Below, piece after piece: positions 55,106 to 64,000 of a DNA stretch of 64,000 nt. A model generated the notes under the pieces. The model saw only the letters and a list, made by a program, of their open reading frames with translations. It had not been told where the DNA came from and ran no database searches. Made by a program: the position numbers and the translations under genes. Position 1 is the stretch's first letter, and the number at the start of each line of letters is the position of its first letter. The DNA comes from a bacterium (GTDB taxonomy: Bacteria; Planctomycetota; Planctomycetia; Pirellulales; Pirellulaceae), in the NCBI GenBank assembly GCA_016124445.1, contig WGNR01000012.1, forward strand, positions 620,001 through 684,000. The letters are read 5' to 3'.

Positions 55106-55582
55106 ATGGGTCACCAAGCCGTTGTCGTCGTCAACTTAGACGAGCAAATGGCGTGTGGAGCCTACCTTCTGAGAGAAGTCGCTGACAATCTCCAGACCGA
55201 AGAGCTTCCTAACTTAAAGCTTCTCCCGTCGACTTCTTTAGAGACGGTTTTCAAGGCCGAACAGCCGCTGTCCAAAGGACTTATGTTCCTGGGTACGACC
55301 GTCGCCAAGCGAGAAACCGAGATTGGTCGCCTGACCGATATCGACCTCTGGAATCCGGCAGAATACAAAAACGACCTGCTGAGTGCCTGGCATCGAAAGA
55401 TGACCAAGGCGAAGAAGCAGGGGCAGATTTCGCCGCTCGCTCGTGCCTTGTTCCTGCACCATGAAGAAGCGATTGCTCCGGATCAGATCACGGCTACCAT
55501 CCTGCCGATGGTCCGACGAATCGGTCTCTGGACGCGATTCTGGAACAAGCAGCAGAACAAGAAGTCGGCAACGACTTCCTAG
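55106..55582 (+). CDS. Soluble protein of unknown function
   Basis: A 158-residue protein beginning MGHQAVVVVNLDEQMACGAYL, with a helical C-terminal part (KNDLLSAWHRKMTKAKKQGQ, then RALFLHHEEAIAPDQITATI). I chose the ATG at 55106 with AGGAA upstream; a longer frame starts at 54998 but has poor coding character. No signal peptide. The family is not recognised. It is convergent with the secreted nuclease gene and a shared hairpin terminates both. Confidence 0.6.
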   Translation: MGHQAVVVVNLDEQMACGAYLLREVADNLQTEELPNLKLLPSTSLETVFKAEQPLSKGLMFLGTTVAKRETEIGRLTDIDLWNPAEYKNDLLSAWHRKMTKAKKQGQISPLARALFLHHEEAIAPDQITATILPMVRRIGLWTRFWNKQQNKKSATTS

Positions 55583-55608
55583 TCTGCATGATGCCGAAAT
55601 ACAACATC

Positions 55609-55630
55609 GCGGGTGATTTGTGTCACCCGC
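55609..55630. terminator. Bidirectional hairpin between convergent genes
   Basis: An 8-base-pair stem GCGGGTGA/TCACCCGC with loop TTTGTG stands 26 bases after the plus-strand gene and overlaps the stop codon and last codons of the minus-strand nuclease gene. The U-run is missing, so it may act only weakly. Confidence 0.45.
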
Positions 55631-56489
55631 CACAAATGCCGCACGGTTTCCCTTCGGTGGCCGTGCAGTATTTTCCGCGGCTCGTTTTGCCGAAATGTTT
55701 GCAACCGGCGTTGTGCCTGACATTGCTGGATGTGTTCAGCCAGTAGCCGGTTGGGGTCGTCTGCTTCGTGTCGTTGTCGGCCTGAGCAGCTTCTTCACGA
55801 CGCTTTTCTTCCAGCCGGAATCTCCATGGCTGCTGCGGGCTTTTATCTTTCCACAGCCCGACTTTTGCTTTCTGTGCAACCTCTTGCGTCTCGGCCAGAA
55901 AGGCATCTCCACTGAAATGGCGATAGTGCCACGCCATGCCAGCGGTCAGCTGATCCAGGTTGAGCCAGTGATCGCCGTGATAGATTTGCCCCAGAATCCG
56001 ACCGTACCGATCTTCGTCCTCGTAGGTAACGAGAACCTCTTTGCCGTATATGGCATCATCCAACGTTTGTTTCGACCGCTTGCCAAAGGCCTGGCCTGAT
56101 TCCGGTGCGTCGATTCCTTCGAGCCGTATACGATGCATTTGGCGATCGGCATCCAGCAGTCCGATCGTATCACCATCGGCCACAAAAATTACTTTGCCGC
56201 GCAAAATCTTGTGCGGATGATCGGCGATCCACTTTCGGTCGGCTGCCGATAATTGTGCCTCCGGAATAAGCAGTTGCTGCCCAGTTTCCTGCCAGAGACA
56301 GACTTGATTTCCGTCCTGATAGGCGAATCTGGCTTTTGCCAAGATTTTTTCCGCTGAATTTTTCCACTGGCGAAACGGGTCGACCAGCGGCGGATCGGGC
56401 AATGCTTGCGACGCCAGAAAGCCTGCCGGCAGCAGTGCCAGCAGCAGCGCGAAGCAGGCCCGACGTTTGCGATTGGCGGTCTTATTCAT
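55623..56489 (-). CDS. Secreted thermonuclease (SNase) with Cys-rich C-terminal domain
   Basis: A 288-residue exported nuclease. After the signal peptide there is an SNase domain near residues 95-220: GKVIFVADGDTIGLLDADRQ, then RIRLEGIDAPESGQAFGKRS with the catalytic Arg and Glu, then VTYEDEDRYGRILGQIYH with the second Arg region, and KAKVGLWKDKSPQQPWRFR. The C-terminus, after a Glu/Ala linker, has GYWLNTSSNVRHNAGCKHFG then GKYCTAT and CGICGG, a four-Cys motif found on other planctomycete exported proteins. It may bind zinc or DNA. The family without this tail is common. Confidence 0.9.
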   Translation of the reverse strand: MNKTANRKRRACFALLLALLPAGFLASQALPDPPLVDPFRQWKNSAEKILAKARFAYQDGNQVCLWQETGQQLLIPEAQLSAADRKWIADHPHKILRGKVIFVADGDTIGLLDADRQMHRIRLEGIDAPESGQAFGKRSKQTLDDAIYGKEVLVTYEDEDRYGRILGQIYHGDHWLNLDQLTAGMAWHYRHFSGDAFLAETQEVAQKAKVGLWKDKSPQQPWRFRLEEKRREEAAQADNDTKQTTPTGYWLNTSSNVRHNAGCKHFGKTSRGKYCTATEGKPCGICGG

Positions 56490-56578
56490 CGTGGCTCTGG
56501 GCAGATATCAGCATGGGTGACATGGCAGCCGCTCTCATAGTTTCAGGAGCGGCTGCTTCGATTCTTGGAGTGCTCGAC

Positions 56579-57745
56579 TTACTTATCGAGCTCTTTGGCA
56601 GCGGCGTTTTGGAAGGCCTTTCGAAGGTCGCTGCCGTCGCTGTTGCCCAGGTTCGAGCGCTGCACCAACAGAATGTAAATCCGATTCTTCACCGGATCGG
56701 CCCAGCTTTGCGTTCCAAACGCTCCGCCATGGCCAAACGTCCCAGGGCTGAGGGCCTCGGTCACGCCTTGCGGCTTCTGAACAACGCAATAGCCCAGCCC
56801 CCAACCGTTGCCCGGCGTGAAGCCAGTAACAATGTCGCCGGTCTGCAGACGGGTCAGCTCTTTGACCGAATCACGCGACAAGATCTTGGCGTCTCCCAGA
56901 AACCCTCCGTTGAGCATCATCTGGTAGAACCGCTGCAAATCCTTGGCGGTCGTATAGAGCCCGGCGCTTGGGTTGGGGTACGGGTCGGTCTCGGTGTTGC
57001 CGATCCAACTTTCGGCCGGCTTCAACTCGCCGCTCTTGTTGTCCAACGCGTACAGCTGCGGAACGCGCGACTTCTGATCCTTGGTCGGAGCGAAAGTGGT
57101 GTCTTTCATCTTCAGCGGGTCGAAGATGTGTTCTTGCAGGTACGCTGCATAAGGTTTGCCTGAGGCGACTTCGATCACTCGGCCAACAACATTCAAGCCG
57201 GGGCTATATTCCCACTTGGTACCCGGCACGCTGTGCAGGGGACGCTCGGCCAGCAGCTTGCCGGTATTCTCCAACGACTCGATCACCCGTTGCGAACCGC
57301 CCATGCCAGACGTATGCGTCAGCACCTGGCGAAGTGTGATTGGCTTGTCGAGCGGCTTGCCATCCAGTTTGACGTCGGCGAACTCGGGAATGTACTTCGA
57401 AACCGGATCGTCCAGATTGACCTTGCCCTCTTCGACCAGAGTCATCAATGCGGTCGCCGTGATTGGCTTGGTCATCGAGGCGATGGCGAACATGGCGTCG
57501 GTCTTCAGCGGCTTTTCCGCCTCGATATCTGCCTCGCCGACGGCGCTCAGATGAACAATTTTGCCGTCCTGGGCCACGAGCGTCACCGCGCCCGAGACAA
57601 CGTTTTCGTCGACCAGTTTGCCAACTGCCTCGTCGACTTCCGGGATCGAAGCCGAAGCCGCGTCCTTCGCGTAGATGCGGGTCGCCGAAGTCAGCAATGC
57701 GGTCGCTATCAATAACTTCCAAAGTGTCCAAGAGTGCCGTTGCAT
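56579..57745 (-). CDS. Secreted serine hydrolase (beta-lactamase / EstB type)
   Basis: A class C beta-lactamase-fold serine hydrolase of 388 residues with signal peptide (ending RIYA). The catalytic SxxK is SMTK in MFAIASMTKPITATAL near residue 92; the Tyr of the second motif is in WEYSPGLNVVGRVIE near 168, with YSP instead of Y-x-N; the third is GHGGAFGTQ near 345 in place of KTG. These changes are typical of esterase-type EstB members, so a carboxylesterase or D-amino-acid-peptide hydrolase is more likely than resistance. Planctomycetes carry many copies. Confidence 0.9.
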   Translation of the reverse strand: MQRHSWTLWKLLIATALLTSATRIYAKDAASASIPEVDEAVGKLVDENVVSGAVTLVAQDGKIVHLSAVGEADIEAEKPLKTDAMFAIASMTKPITATALMTLVEEGKVNLDDPVSKYIPEFADVKLDGKPLDKPITLRQVLTHTSGMGGSQRVIESLENTGKLLAERPLHSVPGTKWEYSPGLNVVGRVIEVASGKPYAAYLQEHIFDPLKMKDTTFAPTKDQKSRVPQLYALDNKSGELKPAESWIGNTETDPYPNPSAGLYTTAKDLQRFYQMMLNGGFLGDAKILSRDSVKELTRLQTGDIVTGFTPGNGWGLGYCVVQKPQGVTEALSPGTFGHGGAFGTQSWADPVKNRIYILLVQRSNLGNSDGSDLRKAFQNAAAKELDK

Positions 57746-57963
57746 CGCGTTAAGCCTTTAGGGGGAGATGGATAGACGGAGGGGTTAACGAGGCAGCCTA
57801 CCGCAATCGGCCGTTGTGTCAAGCATTTCACACTCGGCCCTGAAACTTCGGTAATTCAGGCGAAGCAACCGTGAATTGTTGATGAATGGATTGAGTCGCT
57901 GGGCCCGGCTGAAGTAGAATAGTGACTCGATTTAGCCGCGACGATCGGTCGATGTAAGGTTCT

Positions 57964-58377
57964 ATGCGAAAACTCGGTAGTTACGCTCTGATTACCACCT
58001 ACCTGGTGGTGCAACTCTTCGGTCAGGTCATCCATGCCTGGTCGGGTTGCGAGCACGCGCATCTGCCAGGTCATAGCCGTTCGATTGACAGCCATTCGAT
58101 CGCCGCGGTCGAGCATGGTCATAGTCACCATCATCATGGGCGTTCGCACGATGCTGAGCAGTCAGGTCCCGGGTGGCACGCCGGTCAGCATCAACATGGC
58201 GTGGTGGTCGATGGCTGTTTGCTCTGCCAACATTTGGCCCTGGGTCAGATGGCAACCTCGACGACTGATCTGGCGGTCGAAACGATTGCACTGCAGTCGG
58301 TTACGGTTCACCTTGAACCGCGAGTCACGACTCGGCTTCTCGGACCGAATTCTCCTCGGGCACCCCCGCTAGCGTAA
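57964..58377 (+). CDS. His-rich exported or membrane protein
   Basis: A 137-residue protein with one N-terminal hydrophobic segment (about residues 7-24) followed by a His cluster: CEHAHLPGHSRSIDSHSIAA, then EHGHSHHHHGRSHD, then GWHAGQHQHGVVVDGCLLCQH, and a hydrophilic end. The dense His plus CxxC pair strongly suggest metal binding (zinc, nickel or copper), as in DUF2946-type small proteins; that family is only a guess. It is followed after 168 bases by a DUF1559 pilin gene that is itself His-rich, in the same direction. Confidence 0.75.
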   Translation: MRKLGSYALITTYLVVQLFGQVIHAWSGCEHAHLPGHSRSIDSHSIAAVEHGHSHHHHGRSHDAEQSGPGWHAGQHQHGVVVDGCLLCQHLALGQMATSTTDLAVETIALQSVTVHLEPRVTTRLLGPNSPRAPPLA

Positions 58378-58545
58378 GCAATTCTTTTGCCGCGCGAATC
58401 CTGCGCACTCGATCCACGTTAATTGCCCTGGCCAGACAGAAAATCTGCGCCTTGGGCCACGCACCTACGCTATCGGTATTTCATCACATCCGCCTCGGCG
58501 CACCTGATGCGTCTGGGGTTGCCCATATCTATAGAGAATTCCAAC

Positions 58546-59481
58546 ATGTCCCTGCGCAAAGGTTTTACCCTGGTCGAACTGCTGGTCGTTATTGCGATCA
58601 TCGGCGTGCTTATTTCGCTGCTGCTGCCGGCCGTCCAACAGGCCCGCGAGGCTGCCCGGCGAACGTCTTGTTTCAACAATCTGCGACAGCTTGGACTGGC
58701 CACGCATAACTATCATGACACCTTCAAGTCGTTCCCCAGCGGTTACATCGCGACCGTTCCGGGAACGTCGACTCCCTTGGCCGAAGGTCAACCCGGCTGG
58801 GGTTGGGCTTCGCTGATTTTGCCCCAGATCGAGCAAGGCAACATTGCCAATAGCCTGATCGATTACCGTCTGCCAATCACCGACAGCAGCAACAAAGTGG
58901 CTCGCGAAACGATCATCTCGGCCTATGCCTGCCCGAGCGATCGAGCGCCGGAATTGTTCGAGTTGCACGACTCCAGCGAAAACGTCCTGACGAAGCTGGC
59001 TTCGTCGAACTATGTCGGCTGCTTCGGCACGACCGAGCTGGATGCCTGCGAAGGTCTGGCCGCCGGTCAGCGTTGTGATGGCAACGGAATGCTGGGTCAT
59101 AACTCGAAGCGCCGCATGGCGGACGTCACCGATGGAACCAGTCACACGCTGTTGGTGGGCGAACGAGCCACGTCGCTATACGGTTCCGACGAACTCCAGT
59201 TCAGCACGTGGGTTGGTGCGGTCCCTGGCGGCGAAGAAGCATTGGCTCGCTTCCTCGGAATCGCGGACCATCCGCCGAACAGCCAATACGACGAGCATGC
59301 CGGTGCCGGCCACGTCCATAGCCGCCATCTCGACGATTTCGGTAGCCGCCATCCGGCCGGTACCAACTTTGTATTTGCCGACGGCTCGGCGCACTTGATT
59401 ACCGAAACGATCGACATCAACGTCTACCAGGCGCTTGCGACCCGTAGCGGCGGGGAAGTCGTATCGAGCGACTCGTACTAG
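58546..59481 (+). CDS. DUF1559 type IV pilin-like protein with His-rich loop
   Basis: A 311-residue pilin-like protein. The start at 58546 gives the canonical leader MSLRKG|FTLVELLVVIAIIGVL, with Gly at -1 and Glu at +5; the open frame reaches 41 codons higher. The LPAVQQAREAARRTSC motif and the C-terminal HPAGTNFVFADGSAHLITET are DUF1559 hallmarks. Around residues 245-275 it has ADHPPNSQYDEHAGAGHVHS and RHLDDFGSRHP, a His-rich segment that is unusual for the family and matches the His-rich protein upstream. A clear terminator follows. Confidence 0.92.
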   Translation: MSLRKGFTLVELLVVIAIIGVLISLLLPAVQQAREAARRTSCFNNLRQLGLATHNYHDTFKSFPSGYIATVPGTSTPLAEGQPGWGWASLILPQIEQGNIANSLIDYRLPITDSSNKVARETIISAYACPSDRAPELFELHDSSENVLTKLASSNYVGCFGTTELDACEGLAAGQRCDGNGMLGHNSKRRMADVTDGTSHTLLVGERATSLYGSDELQFSTWVGAVPGGEEALARFLGIADHPPNSQYDEHAGAGHVHSRHLDDFGSRHPAGTNFVFADGSAHLITETIDINVYQALATRSGGEVVSSDSY

Positions 59482-59492
59482 TTGCGATCAAG

Positions 59493-59534
59493 AAAGATGA
59501 AGCGGCCCGATTGATTCGTGTCGCTTCATCTTTT
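59493..59534 (+). terminator. Terminator after the second DUF1559 gene
   Basis: A 12-base-pair stem (AAAGATGAAGCG with CGCTTCATCTTT) with a 17-base loop ends in TTTT, 11 bases after the stop codon. Because both flanks have A/T ends it may serve the opposite gene as well. Confidence 0.75.
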
Positions 59535-59548
59535 GATTTCTAACGCAG

Positions 59549-59866
59549 CTAATCCTGCGGAGATACCGCGTCTAGCTGCGTGGCAAAGATTTCGTGTAAG
59601 AAGTCAGGGGCCGAAACGACGATCGAGCGGTTCGCTTCGAACGGGGTCGCGGTCGCATGCAACTTGTCCCACCGCGAACCGATCTTACGCTTGACCTGAT
59701 CGATCAACTGCTGGGCATCGGCCGTGAAGTTTTCCTTGCCGACCAGATCGGCAACACCATAGACCTTGGTAATCGAAACGGACGGCTTCGATTCCTCTTC
59801 TGCAAATCCGCTGGCTGCCAGAACGCAAAAGACGCAGCCTGCTAGCAGATTCTTCCTTGCTGCCAT
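59549..59866 (-). CDS. Small secreted protein with VYGVADLV motif
   Basis: A 105-residue exported protein; the start at 59866 has GAAGGA and gives a signal peptide ending GFA. The mature part has ITKVYGVADLVGKENFTADA, a VY-x-VADLV motif that I remember as frequent near the start of planctomycete secreted and secretin-like proteins, then a helix and SIVVSAPDFLHEIFATQLD. Function unknown. It is convergent with the second pilin gene. Confidence 0.68.
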   Translation of the reverse strand: MAARKNLLAGCVFCVLAASGFAEEESKPSVSITKVYGVADLVGKENFTADAQQLIDQVKRKIGSRWDKLHATATPFEANRSIVVSAPDFLHEIFATQLDAVSPQD

Positions 59867-59951
59867 CGTCGTATCCTTCCGAATTGTGCATCGCATCGAT
59901 GGGGAAGAGCGAAAAGTAGCACCGATCCGCCTGTCGAATCAATCCGAATTC

Positions 59952-60167
59952 TCAGGAGATTTTATTGGCCGCATAAGATCGCAGCAGTCCGCAATCGGGG
60001 CAACGGTAGGTCGTAATTGGGAAGCTTTCGCTTGCAATACCAATGGTTTTCAAGAAAGTCAAATCACCTCTTATCCAGCGTGAAATACTATAGAACCCTT
60101 GTGAATGATCCGCCGGAAACCCCGCTTCCATTTCCAAATCGCAATCGGGACATTTCACGTCCGACAT
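59952..60167 (-). CDS. Small zinc-ribbon protein (DUF6487-like)
   Basis: A 71-residue protein with two CxxC pairs: VKCPDCDLEMEAG at the start and YRCPDCGLLRSYA at the end, spaced about 46 residues, so a zinc ribbon. It resembles DUF6487 as I recall that family, in which an N-terminal CPxC-x3-M-x2-G is followed by a second ribbon half. No membrane segment. It stands alone between two divergent or convergent genes; role unknown. Confidence 0.72.
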   Translation of the reverse strand: MSDVKCPDCDLEMEAGFPADHSQGFYSISRWIRGDLTFLKTIGIASESFPITTYRCPDCGLLRSYAANKIS

Positions 60168-60290
60168 CCTTCTCTCCTCATCTAGTAAATCACCAAGCCC
60201 TGGTTTGCTGGCACTCGCTTTTCGCTTGCCAATCCCCTATTCTCAGGGAATCACCTTTCCTGCTGGCATCCCACCTTAAGGCCATCTCTT

Positions 60291-62165
<1,875 letters not shown>

Positions 62166-62191
62166 CCACGGATGCGAAGCGTCCGCTGACG

Positions 62192-62950
62192 TTAGATCAT
62201 GAACTGAAGACAGGCCTTCAGCGCAAAGTGAATCGCAACGGTAGCGACCCCAATCCAGTGAACGAGATCACGTCGATCGCTGGTCGTAGCTCGGTCCCAG
62301 ATTGCCAAAATGCCCAGCATCAACAACATTCCCGTGTATGACCAGAAGTCGATTTGCGCGAACCAATAGTATTCCGTAAATCGGTTAGACGTGAGATGGA
62401 TTCCCCACGCGAAAAGGCGTTCGTTGATCGCCGCCACCACTAGCAACAAAAGTGGCAATCTCCAAAGTGGTCGAACGGGCAACACAAGTCCCGCGATGAT
62501 CGGAATCACTATGCTGGTAGACAGTAAGCCAAGGACAATATATGGCGAACGAATCGATGTCCAGGTCTACGGAGTCATGTCGGCGAGCTGGTGCCAACCG
62601 ATCTTAGCAACCACGATAAACACCTGCCAAACGAACGTTATCCCAACAACGCAAAGCAGCCAATGCCCCGGTTGAAAATCGGTCGGCCGACGAAAAAACC
62701 AACGACGACCAAATAAAAACAACGCGGTCCCGCCGATCGTCGCGGGGATTGCCCACGACGCGATCATGACAGGTCTTAACCAGGGAAATAGCGGGATCCC
62801 GTTGATCTTGGATAGATTCACACAAAGGGCCGCCGTTATGGTCACCGCCACGAGCAGATCCATCAGAGAAATCGTGACGCTCGGATCAACCTTCTTTTCT
62901 TCCGGTTTTGGCTCGTCTTCAAACAGGAATGGGTCGTCGCTATCAGTCAT
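62192..62950 (-). pseudogene. Multi-pass membrane protein interrupted by one in-frame amber codon
   Basis: A 252-codon frame paralogous to the gene at 62974-63783, with a single TAG at 62567-62569 (codon 128). Before it, MTDSDDPFLFEDEPKPEEKK matches MTDSNNPFRLEGQPQ and the first membrane helices; after it, IPIIAGLVLPVRPLWRLPLL and AIWDRATTSDRRDLVHWIGV match GLILPVRFAWRLLL and AIWDCTTTNDRRDYIHW in the same frame. There is no frameshift or second stop, so the loss is recent, or the codon is read through, or it is a sequencing error. The N-terminal part would be 127 residues. Confidence 0.8.
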
Positions 62951-62973
62951 GGGGCGATTCTAGTCCGAATTCA

Positions 62974-63783
62974 TTAAAACCAGAAACGCAACGTCAGTTG
63001 GAAGAAGAGGATCGAACCGGACAATAGGCCTGCCGCGGCAACGCCGGCCCAGTGAATGTAGTCTCGACGATCGTTGGTCGTCGTACAGTCCCAGATTGCG
63101 AGTACAACGACCAGGACAAGTGCGAAAAACTCGTTCAAAAGAAAAGCGTATCCAGGCAATGCGAGCAATTTGCTACGGTCCTCGAGCATCATCGACGCCG
63201 TTGCCGCGAACAAGATCGCTTGTACGATCAACAACAACGCGTGCATGACCGGCCTGATCAGCAGAAGCCGCCAGGCAAACCTCACCGGCAGGATCAAGCC
63301 AAGGACTACGAAAATAAGATCGCAAAGGACAACTCCAGCCGTGAGCACTGTCGCCGGAACGACATTTGCAAACGACACGTCGGGCTCGTTGGCGCCAGGT
63401 ATTGGCAAGATGTTCTTAAATGCGAGGTAAAGGAGTCCGATGGTTCCATAGACGGCGAAATAGATCAGGTTCGTTCCGTGCAAACACAACAGCCAATGTC
63501 CCGGCTGAAATCCAATCGACTGACCGAGCATAAAGCGTCTTCCAAAATGGAATAACGCGGCGCCACCCAAGATGGTGACGATCAACCGGGGAATGGACAC
63601 GATCAGGACGATCAGATGCTTTAACTGTGCGTCTTTCGTTAGCGACCAGGCGGCAATAACCAGGATGGCAATGACCACTGCCGCGATCAGATCAATGAGC
63701 GTAATCTTGGCGTTCGAATCATCTTTCTTTGCGACCGCTTGTGGTTGGCCTTCCAATCGGAACGGGTTGTTGCTGTCTGTCAT
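62974..63783 (-). CDS. Multi-pass membrane protein of unknown function (intact paralogue)
   Basis: A 269-residue protein with a short acidic start (MTDSNNPFRLEGQPQAV) and about six membrane helices, e.g. LIAAVVIAILVIAAWSL near residue 32 and ALVLVVVLAIWDCTT near 227. Conserved between paralogues are the IGFQPGHWLLCL loop near 92 and TTTNDRRDYIHWAGV near 238. It is 23 bases upstream (in its own direction) of the interrupted copy and 64 bases after a third copy at the window edge. No family can be named; the DRRD-x2-HW motif may be a useful search string. Confidence 0.78.
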   Translation of the reverse strand: MTDSNNPFRLEGQPQAVAKKDDSNAKITLIDLIAAVVIAILVIAAWSLTKDAQLKHLIVLIVSIPRLIVTILGGAALFHFGRRFMLGQSIGFQPGHWLLCLHGTNLIYFAVYGTIGLLYLAFKNILPIPGANEPDVSFANVVPATVLTAGVVLCDLIFVVLGLILPVRFAWRLLLIRPVMHALLLIVQAILFAATASMMLEDRSKLLALPGYAFLLNEFFALVLVVVLAIWDCTTTNDRRDYIHWAGVAAAGLLSGSILFFQLTLRFWF

Positions 63784-63847
63784 GAAGAGATGCTCTCTCA
63801 GAATTGATTTAGCAAATGAAGTATTGACTGCGACAAATCTACTGCAA

Positions 63848-64000
63848 CTACAGAATAAAAGGCAGGTTCATAAGAATACTTGCCCCCAACGCCAGACCAT
63901 AGATGACCACGCCGCCCCAGTGAATAAAGTCGCGGCGATCGCTGGTTGTGAGCCGGTCCCAAATTACGAGCACAATCAGTAGCAAGATCGGCGAGAACGT
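63848..64000 (-). CDS. Third paralogue, partial at window edge
   Basis: The last 153 bases encode, on the minus strand, 50 residues and a stop: IVLVIWDRLTTSDRRDFIHW near the middle, matching the C-terminal motif of the two neighbouring paralogues, and a final hydrophobic helix ending LPFIL. The rest lies outside the window. Confidence 0.8.
   Translation of the reverse strand, partial: TFSPILLLIVLVIWDRLTTSDRRDFIHWGGVVIYGLALGASILMNLPFIL

Noticed and set aside
56579..57745. Beta-lactam resistance gene
   Set aside because: The SxxK motif is present, but YSP and HGG replace the second and third lactamase motifs, which fits esterase-type relatives.

Overview
The window looks like chromosomal DNA of a planctomycete, most likely of the Pirellulaceae (Blastopirellula / Bremerella / Rhodopirellula relatives). 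The evidence is the mix of families: two DUF1559 type IV pilin-like proteins, a Minf_1886 family protein, a PSP1/RicT homologue, a DUF255 thioredoxin-like protein, YVTN propeller/cytochrome c and lactonase proteins, a K+-dependent-type membrane pyrophosphatase, tandem clpP genes and many secreted proteins of unknown function. The taxon is inferred from these families, not from a marker gene. I see no rRNA, prophage, insertion sequence or CRISPR array. One tRNA (Gly, anticodon GCC) is present.

Layout. 0.1-7 kb: thiS-thiG (thiazole synthesis), a FIST sensor protein, a lone receiver-domain protein, a secreted HEAT/TPR protein translationally coupled to a DUF2752 membrane protein, and an alpha/beta hydrolase. 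7-12 kb: glnE, convergent with a P-II gene (nitrogen control). 11.9-14.7 kb: a secreted Cys-rich protein, a pilin-like DUF1559 protein and a DUF4198 protein, closed by a strong hairpin; I read this as a metal-linked surface module. 14.8-19.5 kb: a small conserved protein, an Fe-type alcohol dehydrogenase, a TIM-barrel isomerase, thyA-folA (overlapping) and an orphan DNA methyltransferase. 19.7-23.4 kb: a membrane TPR protein, two tandem STAS proteins, a VOC protein and a DUF454 protein. 23.5-28.6 kb: a minus-strand RicT / Minf_1886 / small membrane protein operon, an ArsC-like reductase, thioredoxin, a coiled-coil protein and a Gly/Met-repeat secreted protein. 29.2-31.7 kb: the membrane pyrophosphatase with an unusual insertion.

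33.0-36.7 kb holds what I consider the most interesting locus: an ExbB/TolQ/MotA-like channel protein with an N-terminal zinc ribbon and a long coiled-coil tail, followed by two related but different ExbD-like proteins. Only the second ExbD-like protein keeps the membrane aspartate that carries protons in ExbD/TolR/MotB; the first has alanine there. This suggests an ion-driven motor with a heteromeric, single-aspartate core and no known partner domain.

37-41 kb: tRNA-Gly with a clear promoter, trigger factor, two clpP genes (protein folding and turnover). 41-49 kb: ankyrin, DUF2007-like and ParE/RelE toxin-antitoxin genes, a phosphate-type porin, a coiled-coil lipoprotein and two minus-strand secreted or membrane proteins lying between two copies of a ~75-base terminator-containing repeat. 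48.5-57.7 kb: a DegT-type aminotransferase, a PPP-type phosphatase, a lactonase divergent from a propeller-cytochrome c protein, esterases and a secreted nuclease. 58-59.5 kb: a second metal-type module (His-rich protein plus His-rich DUF1559 pilin). 60-64 kb: a DUF255 protein and a tandem array of at least three paralogous multi-pass membrane proteins, one of which is broken by a single in-frame amber codon. Start codons were moved from the longest open frame wherever a ribosome binding site, a signal peptide or family length argued for it.
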